This document shows positions 1 to 4,945 of a stretch of 5,343 nucleotides of DNA, piece by piece. This stretch comes from Nitrososphaerota archaeon (lineage in GTDB: Archaea > Thermoproteota > Nitrososphaeria > Nitrososphaerales > Nitrososphaeraceae). Below the pieces are notes generated by a model. It ran no database searches, was not told the origin of the DNA, and worked only from the letters and a program-made list of their open reading frames with translations. Location: positions 1 through 5,343 of the forward strand of contig VBPR01000136.1 of the NCBI GenBank assembly GCA_005877345.1. Direction: 5' to 3'. Every line of letters starts with the position of its first letter. The first letter of the stretch is position 1. The translations under genes were made by a program, and so were the position numbers.

Positions 1-858
1 TGAAAACGACCTTAACTTATTATTTATCTTGATATGCATAAACTCACGTTCAGATTTTATGATTTTTCTCGCCCTTCTTAAATGTGACAGATTTTCTAAC
101 GCAGTAACACCGGCTAGCTGGGCTAGTCCATTAATATTCCATGTTATTTTGTTAAGCGATATTTTCCCCGCGATACTTGGGTGGGAAACACAGTAACCCA
201 ATCTTAATCCTGCAAGGCCAAAAGATTTTGTCATTGAACGTAAGATAACTATATTTTTAAATTCATTAATTTTTTCAATGAAAGTTCTTGCATGCTTCTT
301 CTCGTCAACAAATTCAATAAAGCTCTCATCTATGAGAATCTTTATGGAATCGTCTATTCCTTCTATTAATCTTTCTATTAAATGGTATGAAAATAGTCCA
401 GTTGGATTGTTCGGATTGCACAAGAAAATTGCCTCAGAATTTTTCGATGTTTCCAAAATACTATCAATATCTAGCTTCCAATTCTTAAGCGGGACATGCT
501 TAATTTTAGCGCCTAATTTTCTTGATGCCAGCTCATACTCACAAAATGTCGGGGACGGTATTACTACTTGTTTCCTAACAAATGTTCTTACAAAGTCATA
601 AATTAACTCTGTTGCTCCATTTCCTATGTTAATTGAGTCCTGAGTTAAGGGACTACGCAAATAGTCTATAATTTTTTTTTTTAGAATTGTATTTTCATTA
701 TCTGGATAAATTGATGAAAGCTTTGGTAGATTCTTTCTTAAGGCATTCAAAACCTTCTTGGAAATCCCTAATGGATTAATACTGGAACTGAAATCAACTT
801 TTACTAGGTTGGGATTTACAGTATAAACCCCGCCATGAGAACAAGAATATTGGATCAT
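1..858 (-). CDS. cobD: CobD-like threonine-phosphate decarboxylase (PLP enzyme), 3' end cut off by window edge
   Basis: This is a fold-type I PLP enzyme of the HisC/CobD family. CobD decarboxylates L-threonine O-3-phosphate to (R)-1-amino-2-propanol phosphate, the linker for the cobalamin nucleotide loop, in the cytoplasm. The 286 visible residues begin with HGGVYTVNP (8-16) and SSSINPLG (24-31), which resemble CobD rather than HisC. CNPNNPTG (147-154), LIDESF (175-180) and SMTKSFGLAGLRLGY (208-222) follow. K211 is the expected Schiff-base lysine, N151 and D177 are cofactor contacts, and R219 binds the substrate. The family runs to about 350 residues, so roughly the last 60 are missing at the left edge. 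ATG at 858 is chosen because TGA lies immediately upstream in frame. An 11-base A run encodes K60-K62. HisC is the main alternative; family assignment is firm, CobD specificity moderately so. Confidence 0.82.
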   Translation of the reverse strand, partial: MIQYSCSHGGVYTVNPNLVKVDFSSSINPLGISKKVLNALRKNLPKLSSIYPDNENTILKKKIIDYLRSPLTQDSINIGNGATELIYDFVRTFVRKQVVIPSPTFCEYELASRKLGAKIKHVPLKNWKLDIDSILETSKNSEAIFLCNPNNPTGLFSYHLIERLIEGIDDSIKILIDESFIEFVDEKKHARTFIEKINEFKNIVILRSMTKSFGLAGLRLGYCVSHPSIAGKISLNKITWNINGLAQLAGVTALENLSHLRRARKIIKSEREFMHIKINNKLRSFS

Positions 859-991
859 TCAAATTCCACATGAGGTGTTATATAACATGATGGACAAACT
901 CTTCCAATGTAAATTCTATAAGGCTGTGACGAAATTTTTCAGTAAAATGGGGAAAGCTAGAAACAAGAATTAAATTAATTCTAAGACTCAT
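855..991 (-). pseudogene. Cryptic small CPSC-motif ORF upstream of cobD, apparently frameshifted
   Basis: A 27-codon open frame at 938-855 ends in YIGRVCPSCYITPHVEFE and has no ATG, GTG or TTG start before its CPSC motif. Its TGA overlaps the cobD ATG in a 4-base ATGA, the layout of translationally coupled genes. A second frame starts at ATG 991 (MSLRINLILVSSFPHFTEK...) and would run separately to a TAA at 878-880. Joining the two at the A run at 939-935, by one extra A, would give one continuous protein of about 45 residues. The CXXC pair suggests metal binding, and the family is not recognised. It may be a decayed gene, a sequencing or assembly indel, or a chance open frame. The ATGA overlap alone is weak evidence, because any gene starting ATGA creates one. 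Confidence 0.3.
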
Positions 992-1016
992 TGGTCATTT
1001 AATTCTACCAAGCGAG

Positions 1017-1023
1017 TAATAAA
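1017..1023 (-). promoter_or_regulatory. TATA-like box for the CPSC ORF / cobD transcript
   Basis: TTTATTA on the minus strand is centred about 29 bases upstream of ATG 991. That spacing suits an archaeal TATA box driving a leaderless or nearly leaderless transcript. No better box was seen closer to the cobD ATG at 858. This is inferred from position and composition only, in AT-rich DNA. Confidence 0.35.
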
Positions 1024-1126
1024 GAAATCTCGTATCTATCTTCCGGTTAAGTAGAACATTTCACAATGGTCTAATTTTTTCTGTTTTTTGACGACAAGTT
1101 TAACTTAATTGGCATCTTTTGCCTGA

Positions 1127-1135
1127 TTTATAATA
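1127..1135 (+). promoter_or_regulatory. TATA-like box for the 48-residue membrane protein
   Basis: TTTATAATA is centred near 1131, about 41 bases before ATG 1172. Standard archaeal spacing would place the transcription start around 1157, giving a 5' leader of about 15 bases. No Shine-Dalgarno motif is seen before the ATG. Confidence 0.5.
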
Positions 1136-1171
1136 CTTATCTCAAGCTTTGTGTATTATATTAATAGATCT

Positions 1172-1318
1172 ATGGCCGACGCACTGATATCATACGCTAT
1201 CGTGATCGGTGTCTTTATTGCATTCGTTGCAATCTTGTTTGGATCGAGAGCAAAGAGACTTGCTAAGAAGGAAAGTCCGGTAGGAACTCCAGAGAAAATC
1301 AAACATTCACCTGCTTAA
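1172..1318 (+). CDS. Small single-span membrane protein (48 residues)
   Basis: The family is not recognised and no function is proposed. The 48 residues begin MADALISYAIVIGVFIAF and form one hydrophobic segment at about 5-24, ending FGSRAKRLAKK, a strongly basic stretch at 25-33. A polar lysine- and proline-containing tail follows. By the positive-inside rule, the N-terminus should lie outside and the basic C-terminal tail in the cytoplasm. Such proteins often serve as accessory subunits of membrane complexes, but nothing nearby indicates a partner. The gene has its own TATA-like box, stands alone between the divergent cobD locus and the secreted-protein gene, and has a clean ATG and TAA. The composition argues strongly for a real gene. 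Confidence 0.7.
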   Translation: MADALISYAIVIGVFIAFVAILFGSRAKRLAKKESPVGTPEKIKHSPA

Positions 1319-1390
1319 AAAGATAAATTAACTTACGGCGCCCTAAACGGAATACATCTCTATCTTAGGATATGTGAGTATTGATCTTAA

Positions 1391-1465
1391 ATGGATAAAG
1401 AACTGAAATCTAATACCACTAAAGTTAATAGAAAGAAAAATTCCTTAATCATAGAATTGGAATGA
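1391..1465 (+). CDS. Possible 24-residue basic leader ORF before the secreted protein
   Basis: This short frame runs from an ATG directly after an in-frame TAA to a TGA that overlaps the next gene's ATG as ATGA at 1462-1465. The peptide is lysine- and asparagine-rich (MDKELKSNTTKVNRKKNS, then LIIELE) and resembles no family I know. If translated, it would couple translation to the secreted protein or act as a regulatory leader. The stretch may equally be 5' untranslated sequence, since ATGA overlaps arise for free with any gene starting ATGA and no strong TATA box was found upstream. Confidence 0.25.
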   Translation: MDKELKSNTTKVNRKKNSLIIELE

Positions 1466-2235
1466 TTCCGAGAAAACTGCCAAATATAATTGGAGTCACA
1501 CTTATAGTGACTTTTGGACTGACATTAATGCTTCCTTCCGTCAGTGCAAAGGGCGATTTTTCAATTGACGCTAAAATAAATCTACAAAAATTAAATAATG
1601 TTGGTAAACTGAAGGTTGTAGCCTCTGCTAACGGTGATACCCAAGTTAAAAATGTAACAGGTAATGACCTAAAATCAAAAAGCACTACTGTTTCATTTCG
1701 ATTTAATCAGAAGAATAACATCGTTACTGTTGGCAGTCGTGATGAGTATTTTGTATGTGCCTATGCTCTTAATTCGAATACAACTGAAATGAAATCTTAT
1801 TCTTGCGTCGAGGGCAATATGGAGCAACTAAATGGAAAAAATACAATAAACATAGGTTCGGGGAGTAGGAATACCTTGTCTACTGGGTCATTCCAAACTG
1901 TCAATGGTAAGGAAGTAAAGGATGTAACTCTTAGAATCGGGATACCACTTTCTGATAGAAAAGAAGACGTAAAGGATCTCAAAGTGGTTACCATGATTAA
2001 AGGGGAATTAAAGTCCAAGACGATAGATGCACAAAAGTTACTCAAAAAATCTGATCACAATACATTATTCGTTCCATTCCTTTATGACAAAAATCCCGAT
2101 ATTGGCCCCATCCGAGTAGGAGATTTGTTTTTTGCTTGTGTCTCTGCCGATGAGTTAAATCCACCCGAGGGAACAGAATGTGAGCATAGAGAGATAACAC
2201 ACACAGGACACATACATAACCTTCTGGCAAGATAA
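1462..2235 (+). CDS. Secreted protein with two tandem copies of an unrecognised cysteine-pair domain
   Basis: This is an exported protein of unknown function, 257 residues long. It has a classical Sec signal peptide: basic MIPRKLPN, a hydrophobic core at 9-25 and likely cleavage after SVSA at residue 29, leaving KGDF. The mature chain reads as two related halves by eye. VGKLKVV (47-53) matches VKDLKVV (170-176), TVSFRF (76-81) matches LFVPFL (202-207), and DEYFVCAYAL (94-103) matches DLFFACVSAD (221-230). Each half carries two cysteines (C99/C115 and C226/C240), suggesting one disulfide per domain. Sequons NVT (64) and NTT (106) could be glycosylated. The C-terminus is His-rich (HREITHTGHIHN). 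There is no anchor helix or sorting motif, so the protein is probably released or loosely surface-bound. A TAG at 1429 precedes ATG 1462 with no other start between. Confidence 0.85.
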   Translation: MIPRKLPNIIGVTLIVTFGLTLMLPSVSAKGDFSIDAKINLQKLNNVGKLKVVASANGDTQVKNVTGNDLKSKSTTVSFRFNQKNNIVTVGSRDEYFVCAYALNSNTTEMKSYSCVEGNMEQLNGKNTINIGSGSRNTLSTGSFQTVNGKEVKDVTLRIGIPLSDRKEDVKDLKVVTMIKGELKSKTIDAQKLLKKSDHNTLFVPFLYDKNPDIGPIRVGDLFFACVSADELNPPEGTECEHREITHTGHIHNLLAR

Positions 2236-2252
2236 AAATCAGTTATAGCATA

Positions 2253-2276
2253 TCTTTCTTATCGAATTATTTTTTC
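2253..2276 (+). terminator. T-rich terminator after the secreted protein gene
   Basis: Pyrimidine- and T-rich sequence ending in a six-T run (2270-2275) lies 35-40 bases after the stop codon. Archaeal RNA polymerase commonly stops at such oligo-T tracts without a hairpin. No strong stem precedes it. Confidence 0.4.
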
Positions 2277-2390
2277 CATGACTAAATAATTAATGTTGCC
2301 TTGCTTATGCTTACTAATAACGGGTTAAGTAGTCATATGCACTTACTTTTGCCTGCAAGAAATTGTGCAATAAATATAATAGGATAGTCC

Positions 2391-2465
2391 TCAGCTCGTA
2401 GTCGACATGGAAGCAGCAAAAACTGTTACTACCAATAAAATTCCAAATATTCCCAGTCTCTTCAT
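2391..2465 (-). CDS. Possible 24-residue hydrophobic micropeptide
   Basis: ATG at 2465 opens a 24-residue peptide, MKRLGIFGILLVVTVFAA followed by SMSTTS, then TGA. It has two basic residues, one hydrophobic stretch at 5-18 and a small polar tail. It could be a tiny membrane peptide or the remnant of a signal peptide from a decayed secreted-protein gene. Its ATG overlaps the stop of another short frame (2462-2533) in an ATGA arrangement. The amphipathic logic is better than random, but the size leaves chance a real possibility. No function is proposed. Confidence 0.3.
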   Translation of the reverse strand: MKRLGIFGILLVVTVFAASMSTTS

Positions 2466-2533
2466 TTCTTACCTATTACTTCATTAATAGCTGACAATAT
2501 TTTTTCCTTCTTGGTCTTGCTGCTAGCTTTCAG
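2462..2533 (-). other. Lysine-rich open frame without a standard start, upstream of the micropeptide
   Basis: On the minus strand, 23 codons read as KASSKTKKEKILSAINEV plus IGKK before a TGA that overlaps ATG 2465. The frame opens right after a TGA at 2536-2534, and only CTG at 2533 precedes it. An ATG at 2537 lies one frame off and hits TAG after four codons. The peptide would form a basic amphipathic helix. It may be the tail of a small gene broken by an indel, or an accident of an AT-rich spacer. Confidence 0.2.
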
Positions 2534-2567
2534 TCATTATTTTGGCGTAACAAATGTAGTATGCATT

Positions 2568-2594
2568 AAAAAAATGGATAAGATTATCTTTTTT
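2568..2594. promoter_or_regulatory. AT-flanked palindrome, candidate operator upstream of asd
   Basis: The core GATAA-GA-TTATC (2577-2588) is perfectly symmetric. It is flanked by seven A on the left and six T on the right, which mirror each other about the same centre apart from two inner mismatches. It sits just upstream of the asd TATA-like box and in front of the opposing micro-ORFs. A short dyad with A and T tracts outside is the style of many Lrp-family sites, and an Lrp/AsnC gene lies downstream. An oligo-T terminator is the alternative. The operator role is inference. Confidence 0.35.
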
Positions 2595-2602
2595 CTGAAA
2601 AC

Positions 2603-2610
2603 GAATATTA
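2603..2610 (+). promoter_or_regulatory. TATA-like box for asd
   Basis: GAATATTA is centred about 29 bases before ATG 2636, the spacing expected for a leaderless archaeal transcript. No Shine-Dalgarno motif is present before the ATG, consistent with leaderless translation. Confidence 0.4.
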
Positions 2611-2635
2611 GTTGCGTTTTGAATAACCGCACATT

Positions 2636-3712
2636 ATGTTAAAAGTTGCAGTAATAGGTGCGACGGGCGCTGTAGGCCAGGAATTTGTTATTGGACTCAA
2701 TAAACATCCATGGTTCGAATTGGTACAAATTGCATCCTCAGAGAGATCTGCGGGAAAAAGATACATTGATGCACTTAGAGATCCAAATACTTCGCTACTC
2801 AAGTGGCATAATAAGGAAAATATTCCTGAAAATATAAGAGAAATGGTCCTAAATAGAGTTGAAGAAATAAACCCAAATAAAGTTGATCTTGTATTTACCG
2901 CTCTTGAATCAGAAGATGCGAAAGTTATTGAACCTAGAATGGCATCAGAAGTCCCTGTAATAAGTACGGCGGCCGCATTTAGATACGAAGACGACGTTCC
3001 CATATTAATTCCAGGACTTAATGACGAACACTGTGAATTGTTAAACATTCAGAGAAAGAATAGGAAATGGAATGGCTTTATTGCACCATTACCTAACTGT
3101 ACAACGACAGGCATGGCCATAACGCTCAAGCCATTAATGGATGAAATGGGATTGGAAAGTGTTTTTATGACTTCACTGCAGGCTCTTTCTGGAGCGGGTA
3201 GATCTCCGGGAGTAATTGCATTAGATATCATGGACAATGTAATTCCGTATATACCAAAGGAAGAGGAAAAGGTTCAAGTCGAAACAAAAAAGATCCTAGG
3301 TAAGTTTGATGGTAATTCAATCGTGAATGCTTCCATAAAGGTAAGCTGTACATGTACAAGAGTACCCGTAATGGATGGACATACTGAAACAGTTTTTGCT
3401 GAATTGAAGAAAGCTGCTTTACCTGATCAGGTAAAAGAATCAATGATTAACTTTTCCAAATCCGTATCAATAAGAGAATTGCCTTCTGCACCACAAGATT
3501 ATATTATTGTTCATGACGATCCTACGAGACCTCAGCCAAGAATTGATAGGGAGATTAATAATGGAATGACGACGGTTGTTGGAAGATTGCGAAAGGATAC
3601 CGTATTTAAGAACGGTATAAAATATGTACTCTTAACTCACAATGAAAAAATGGGTTCTGCAAAGGGTGCTATTCTGTTGGCTGAGTTGTTTAAATCGAAA
3701 AAAATTATTTAA
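2636..3712 (+). CDS. asd: Aspartate-semialdehyde dehydrogenase, archaeal/fungal type
   Basis: This cytoplasmic enzyme reduces aspartyl-4-phosphate to aspartate semialdehyde with NADPH, the branch point to threonine, methionine and lysine. The protein has 358 residues, close to the family norm. The Rossmann motif GATGAVG is at 8-14 and SSERSAGK (34-41) is the likely cofactor phosphate-binding segment. PLPNCTTTG (151-159) carries catalytic C155, SGAGRSPG is at 185-192, and CTRVPVMDGH (240-249) supplies the catalytic H249. The dimerisation/catalytic domain spans about 135-330. ATG 2636 places the first beta strand (LKVAVIGATG) at the N-terminus as usual. A paralogue of this family is the malonyl-CoA reductase of Sulfolobales, so that activity cannot be excluded from sequence alone. 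The gene is followed after about 80 bases by the Lrp-type regulator. Confidence 0.9.
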   Translation: MLKVAVIGATGAVGQEFVIGLNKHPWFELVQIASSERSAGKRYIDALRDPNTSLLKWHNKENIPENIREMVLNRVEEINPNKVDLVFTALESEDAKVIEPRMASEVPVISTAAAFRYEDDVPILIPGLNDEHCELLNIQRKNRKWNGFIAPLPNCTTTGMAITLKPLMDEMGLESVFMTSLQALSGAGRSPGVIALDIMDNVIPYIPKEEEKVQVETKKILGKFDGNSIVNASIKVSCTCTRVPVMDGHTETVFAELKKAALPDQVKESMINFSKSVSIRELPSAPQDYIIVHDDPTRPQPRIDREINNGMTTVVGRLRKDTVFKNGIKYVLLTHNEKMGSAKGAILLAELFKSKKII

Positions 3713-3750
3713 TCGTGCATTATTGATAAAAAAAATAAATAAAATTGAAA

Positions 3751-3766
3751 TTAATACATTTATTAA
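3751..3766. promoter_or_regulatory. Inverted repeat overlapping the lrp-like gene's TATA-like box
   Basis: TTAATA-CATT-TATTAA is a perfect 6-base inverted repeat with a 4-base centre. Its right half belongs to a TATA-like TTTATTAA (3759-3766), about 25-35 bases before the start codon. That position would suit autorepression, common in Lrp/AsnC genes. Short AT dyads are frequent by chance in this DNA. Confidence 0.3.
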
Positions 3767-3798
3767 CCTCAAAATTTACGATATAATAAGTGATTTCT

Positions 3799-4257
3799 AT
3801 GTATAAAATTGACGATTTAGATCTTAAAATTTTGGAGGAACTTTCAAATGATGCTTCTATTTCGGTTCCGAGACTTTCAAGGAAAATCAATATCAACGCA
3901 TCGGTAGTTTATAGCAGGATTAAGAGATTAGTAAAGAGGGGCATTATTAGAAAATTTACGATATTGATGAATGATGAAGCCCTTGGGTTTAATGTGAAGG
4001 CGCTAACTGGTATAAACATGGATTCAAAATTGAGAGACAATGTTTTGAGTGAATTATTCAACATTCCGGGTGTTACGGAAGTTTCTGAAGTTACAGGGAG
4101 ATTTGATATATTAGTGACAATGAATTCTCACTCTTTGGACGAAATGCACAAGTTGATATCGGAACGAGTCGGTCGTATCGAAGGAGTACAGAAGACGGAG
4201 ACATTTATTGAAATGAGAAAAACAACGAGAGAAATTCCCATCCCGCCAAAAGAATAG
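3799..4257 (+). CDS. Lrp/AsnC-family transcriptional regulator
   Basis: This is a DNA-binding regulator of the feast/famine family, which senses amino acids or related metabolites as dimers or octamers. From ATG 3799 the protein has 152 residues, the usual length. The N-terminal winged helix-turn-helix opens with IDDLDLKILEELSND (4-18), has its recognition helix near INASVVYSRIKRLVKRG (32-48), and the wing follows at 49-58. The C-terminal RAM (Lrp_ligand) sandwich runs from about 64 to 142 and includes EVTGRFDILV (97-106) and VQKTETF (130-136). A GTG at 3790 would add three residues, but ATG is preferred because family members start just before the IDDLD-type segment. Placement behind asd suggests control of the aspartate pathway or of itself. 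The effector cannot be read from the sequence. Confidence 0.88.
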   Translation: MYKIDDLDLKILEELSNDASISVPRLSRKININASVVYSRIKRLVKRGIIRKFTILMNDEALGFNVKALTGINMDSKLRDNVLSELFNIPGVTEVSEVTGRFDILVTMNSHSLDEMHKLISERVGRIEGVQKTETFIEMRKTTREIPIPPKE

Positions 4258-4287
4258 GGATAGGTTTGAATATGTATCTGGTTCTAA

Positions 4288-4294
4288 TTTTTTT
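4288..4294 (+). terminator. Oligo-T terminator after the Lrp/AsnC gene
   Basis: A seven-T run lies 30 bases past the stop codon, preceded by no convincing stem. This is the simple oligo-T type of archaeal terminator. Confidence 0.5.
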
Positions 4295-4433
4295 CCAATT
4301 GAGTGAACAACGACCTTTAAGATAATATTAGTTTCGGAGTCAATATGACATTAAAGGTTATTCTGCCAAACATGTAAATTAATTCGTAAATTGAATTAAA
4401 GTGATATAAGCAGCTTCTGTCCAAAAATCGTGT

Positions 4434-4448
4434 TCTCTAAATTAGAGA
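4434..4448. repeat. Perfect 15-base palindrome in the convergent spacer
   Basis: TCTCTAA-A-TTAGAGA is symmetric around one central base. It lies between the convergent Lrp and prefoldin genes, about 50 bases past the prefoldin stop. A second, weaker inverted repeat (TTAATTC/GAATTAA, 4379-4399) lies nearby. It could be a protein-binding site or part of an RNA 3' end. No function can be assigned. Confidence 0.35.
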
Positions 4449-4490
4449 TTAAAATGCTCACTTAGATTAAAGAATTATTCAGAGTGAAAC

Positions 4491-4495
4491 AAAAA
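4491..4495 (-). terminator. Oligo-T stop just after prefoldin beta
   Basis: On the minus strand five T residues follow the TGA stop directly, then GTTTC. This is a plausible archaeal termination site for the cluster, though short. Confidence 0.3.
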
Positions 4496-4894
4496 TCATC
4501 GAGTGTTTGGCTTGCTACCCAAATTACCTGCTTGTCCTTGTCCCTGTCCCATTCGAATCATTTCATTTATCTTGTTTTCAACTTCCTTTAAATTCTCTTT
4601 TACTCTTGTCTCTTGCTTACCTAGAACTACCAAGCGAGTGTTTGAGAGATCTTTCTTTTCGTCTAGCTGCTTAAGAGTATCATCCTTTTTGGTTTTAATC
4701 AATAAAGGACCAACACTCTTGTAAATTGCTTCATCCTCTCCTGATTTCTTAAGTTCTTCGGTAGCCTTTTCTATTTCAACAGATTCTGCTTCAAGTTGTT
4801 GTTTTTGCATCATAATAGCTTGTAAATTTTGCTGCAGCTGCTGTAGCCTTGAAAGTTGCTCTCTTAACCACGGTGGAATCTCTTGTTCACTCAT
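4496..4894 (-). CDS. pfdB: Prefoldin beta subunit
   Basis: This is the beta subunit of prefoldin (GimC), the hexameric jellyfish-like holdase that captures nascent proteins and passes them to the thermosome in the cytoplasm. Four beta subunits pair with two alpha subunits. The 132 residues form the expected helix-hairpin-helix: a glutamine-rich first coiled coil (about 10-52), the conserved beta-hairpin segment IYKSVGPLLIKTKKDD (57-72), then a second coiled coil (73-114). A tail MGQGQGQAGNLGSKPNTR makes it slightly longer than typical archaeal homologues of roughly 115-125 residues. The gene lies 40 bases downstream of pcc1 on the same strand, an arrangement seen in many archaea. A TATA-like stretch at the pcc1 end may add an internal promoter. 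Confidence 0.93.
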   Translation of the reverse strand: MSEQEIPPWLREQLSRLQQLQQNLQAIMMQKQQLEAESVEIEKATEELKKSGEDEAIYKSVGPLLIKTKKDDTLKQLDEKKDLSNTRLVVLGKQETRVKENLKEVENKINEMIRMGQGQGQAGNLGSKPNTR

Positions 4895-4932
4895 TTCTTA
4901 TTACTTGACTTTACCGTCATAAATCTATAGCG

Positions 4933-4945
4933 TTTTATAAATTTA
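4933..4945 (-). promoter_or_regulatory. TATA-like stretch for prefoldin beta
   Basis: TAAATTTATAAAA on the minus strand overlaps the last codons of pcc1 and is centred about 45 bases before the prefoldin ATG. That predicts a leader of roughly 18 bases. It may provide extra transcription of the chaperone gene beyond read-through from eL43. It is based on composition only. Confidence 0.3.

Larger units (their letters stand above)
859..1171. other. Intergenic region between divergent cobD and the small membrane protein gene
   Basis: These 313 bases separate genes that point away from each other. They contain the frameshifted CPSC ORF (855-991, minus), its TATA-like box (1017-1023), two six-base T tracts on the plus strand at 1075-1080 and 1084-1089, and the TATA-like box of the rightward gene (1127-1135). 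No tRNA-like or other structured RNA was recognised. Confidence 0.5.
2236..2635. other. 400-base intergenic region upstream of asd
   Basis: This stretch holds the T-rich terminator at its left, a pair of minus-strand micro-ORFs (2391-2533), an AT-flanked palindrome (2568-2594) and the asd TATA-like box (2603-2610). No tRNA or recognisable structured RNA was found, and 2277-2390 shows nothing I can name. Confidence 0.5.

Noticed and set aside
278..601. 107-codon plus-strand ORF inside cobD
   Set aside because: It is antisense to the CobD frame, which carries all the PLP-enzyme motifs. The plus-strand peptide resembles nothing and looks like a shadow.
1045..2332. 10-base word GGTTAAGTAG at about 1045-1054 and 2323-2332
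   Set aside because: Too short to be more than chance, no symmetry and no consistent position relative to genes.
2236..2635. Possible tRNA, riboswitch or structured RNA before asd
   Set aside because: No cloverleaf, no T-loop motif with matching stems and no known riboswitch core could be found by reading either strand.
2608..3048. 146-codon minus-strand ORF overlapping asd
   Set aside because: It is the antisense shadow of the NADP-binding domain of asd. Serine-rich composition and no family signs.
4258..4495. Short plus-strand ATG frames in the convergent spacer (about 10-17 codons)
   Set aside because: Very short, no promoter-like context and no recognisable peptide character. The oligo-T run lies inside one of them.
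1004..4639. 13-base word CTACCAAGCGAGT at about 1005-1017 and again within prefoldin at about 4627-4639
   Set aside because: A single shared 13-mer in a window of this size is near chance expectation. One copy is coding and nothing around the copies matches.
4503..4724. Plus-strand ORF rich in Cys, Pro, Phe and Ser over the prefoldin gene
   Set aside because: It is the antisense reading of the Gln/Lys/Glu coiled coil; the composition follows from that.
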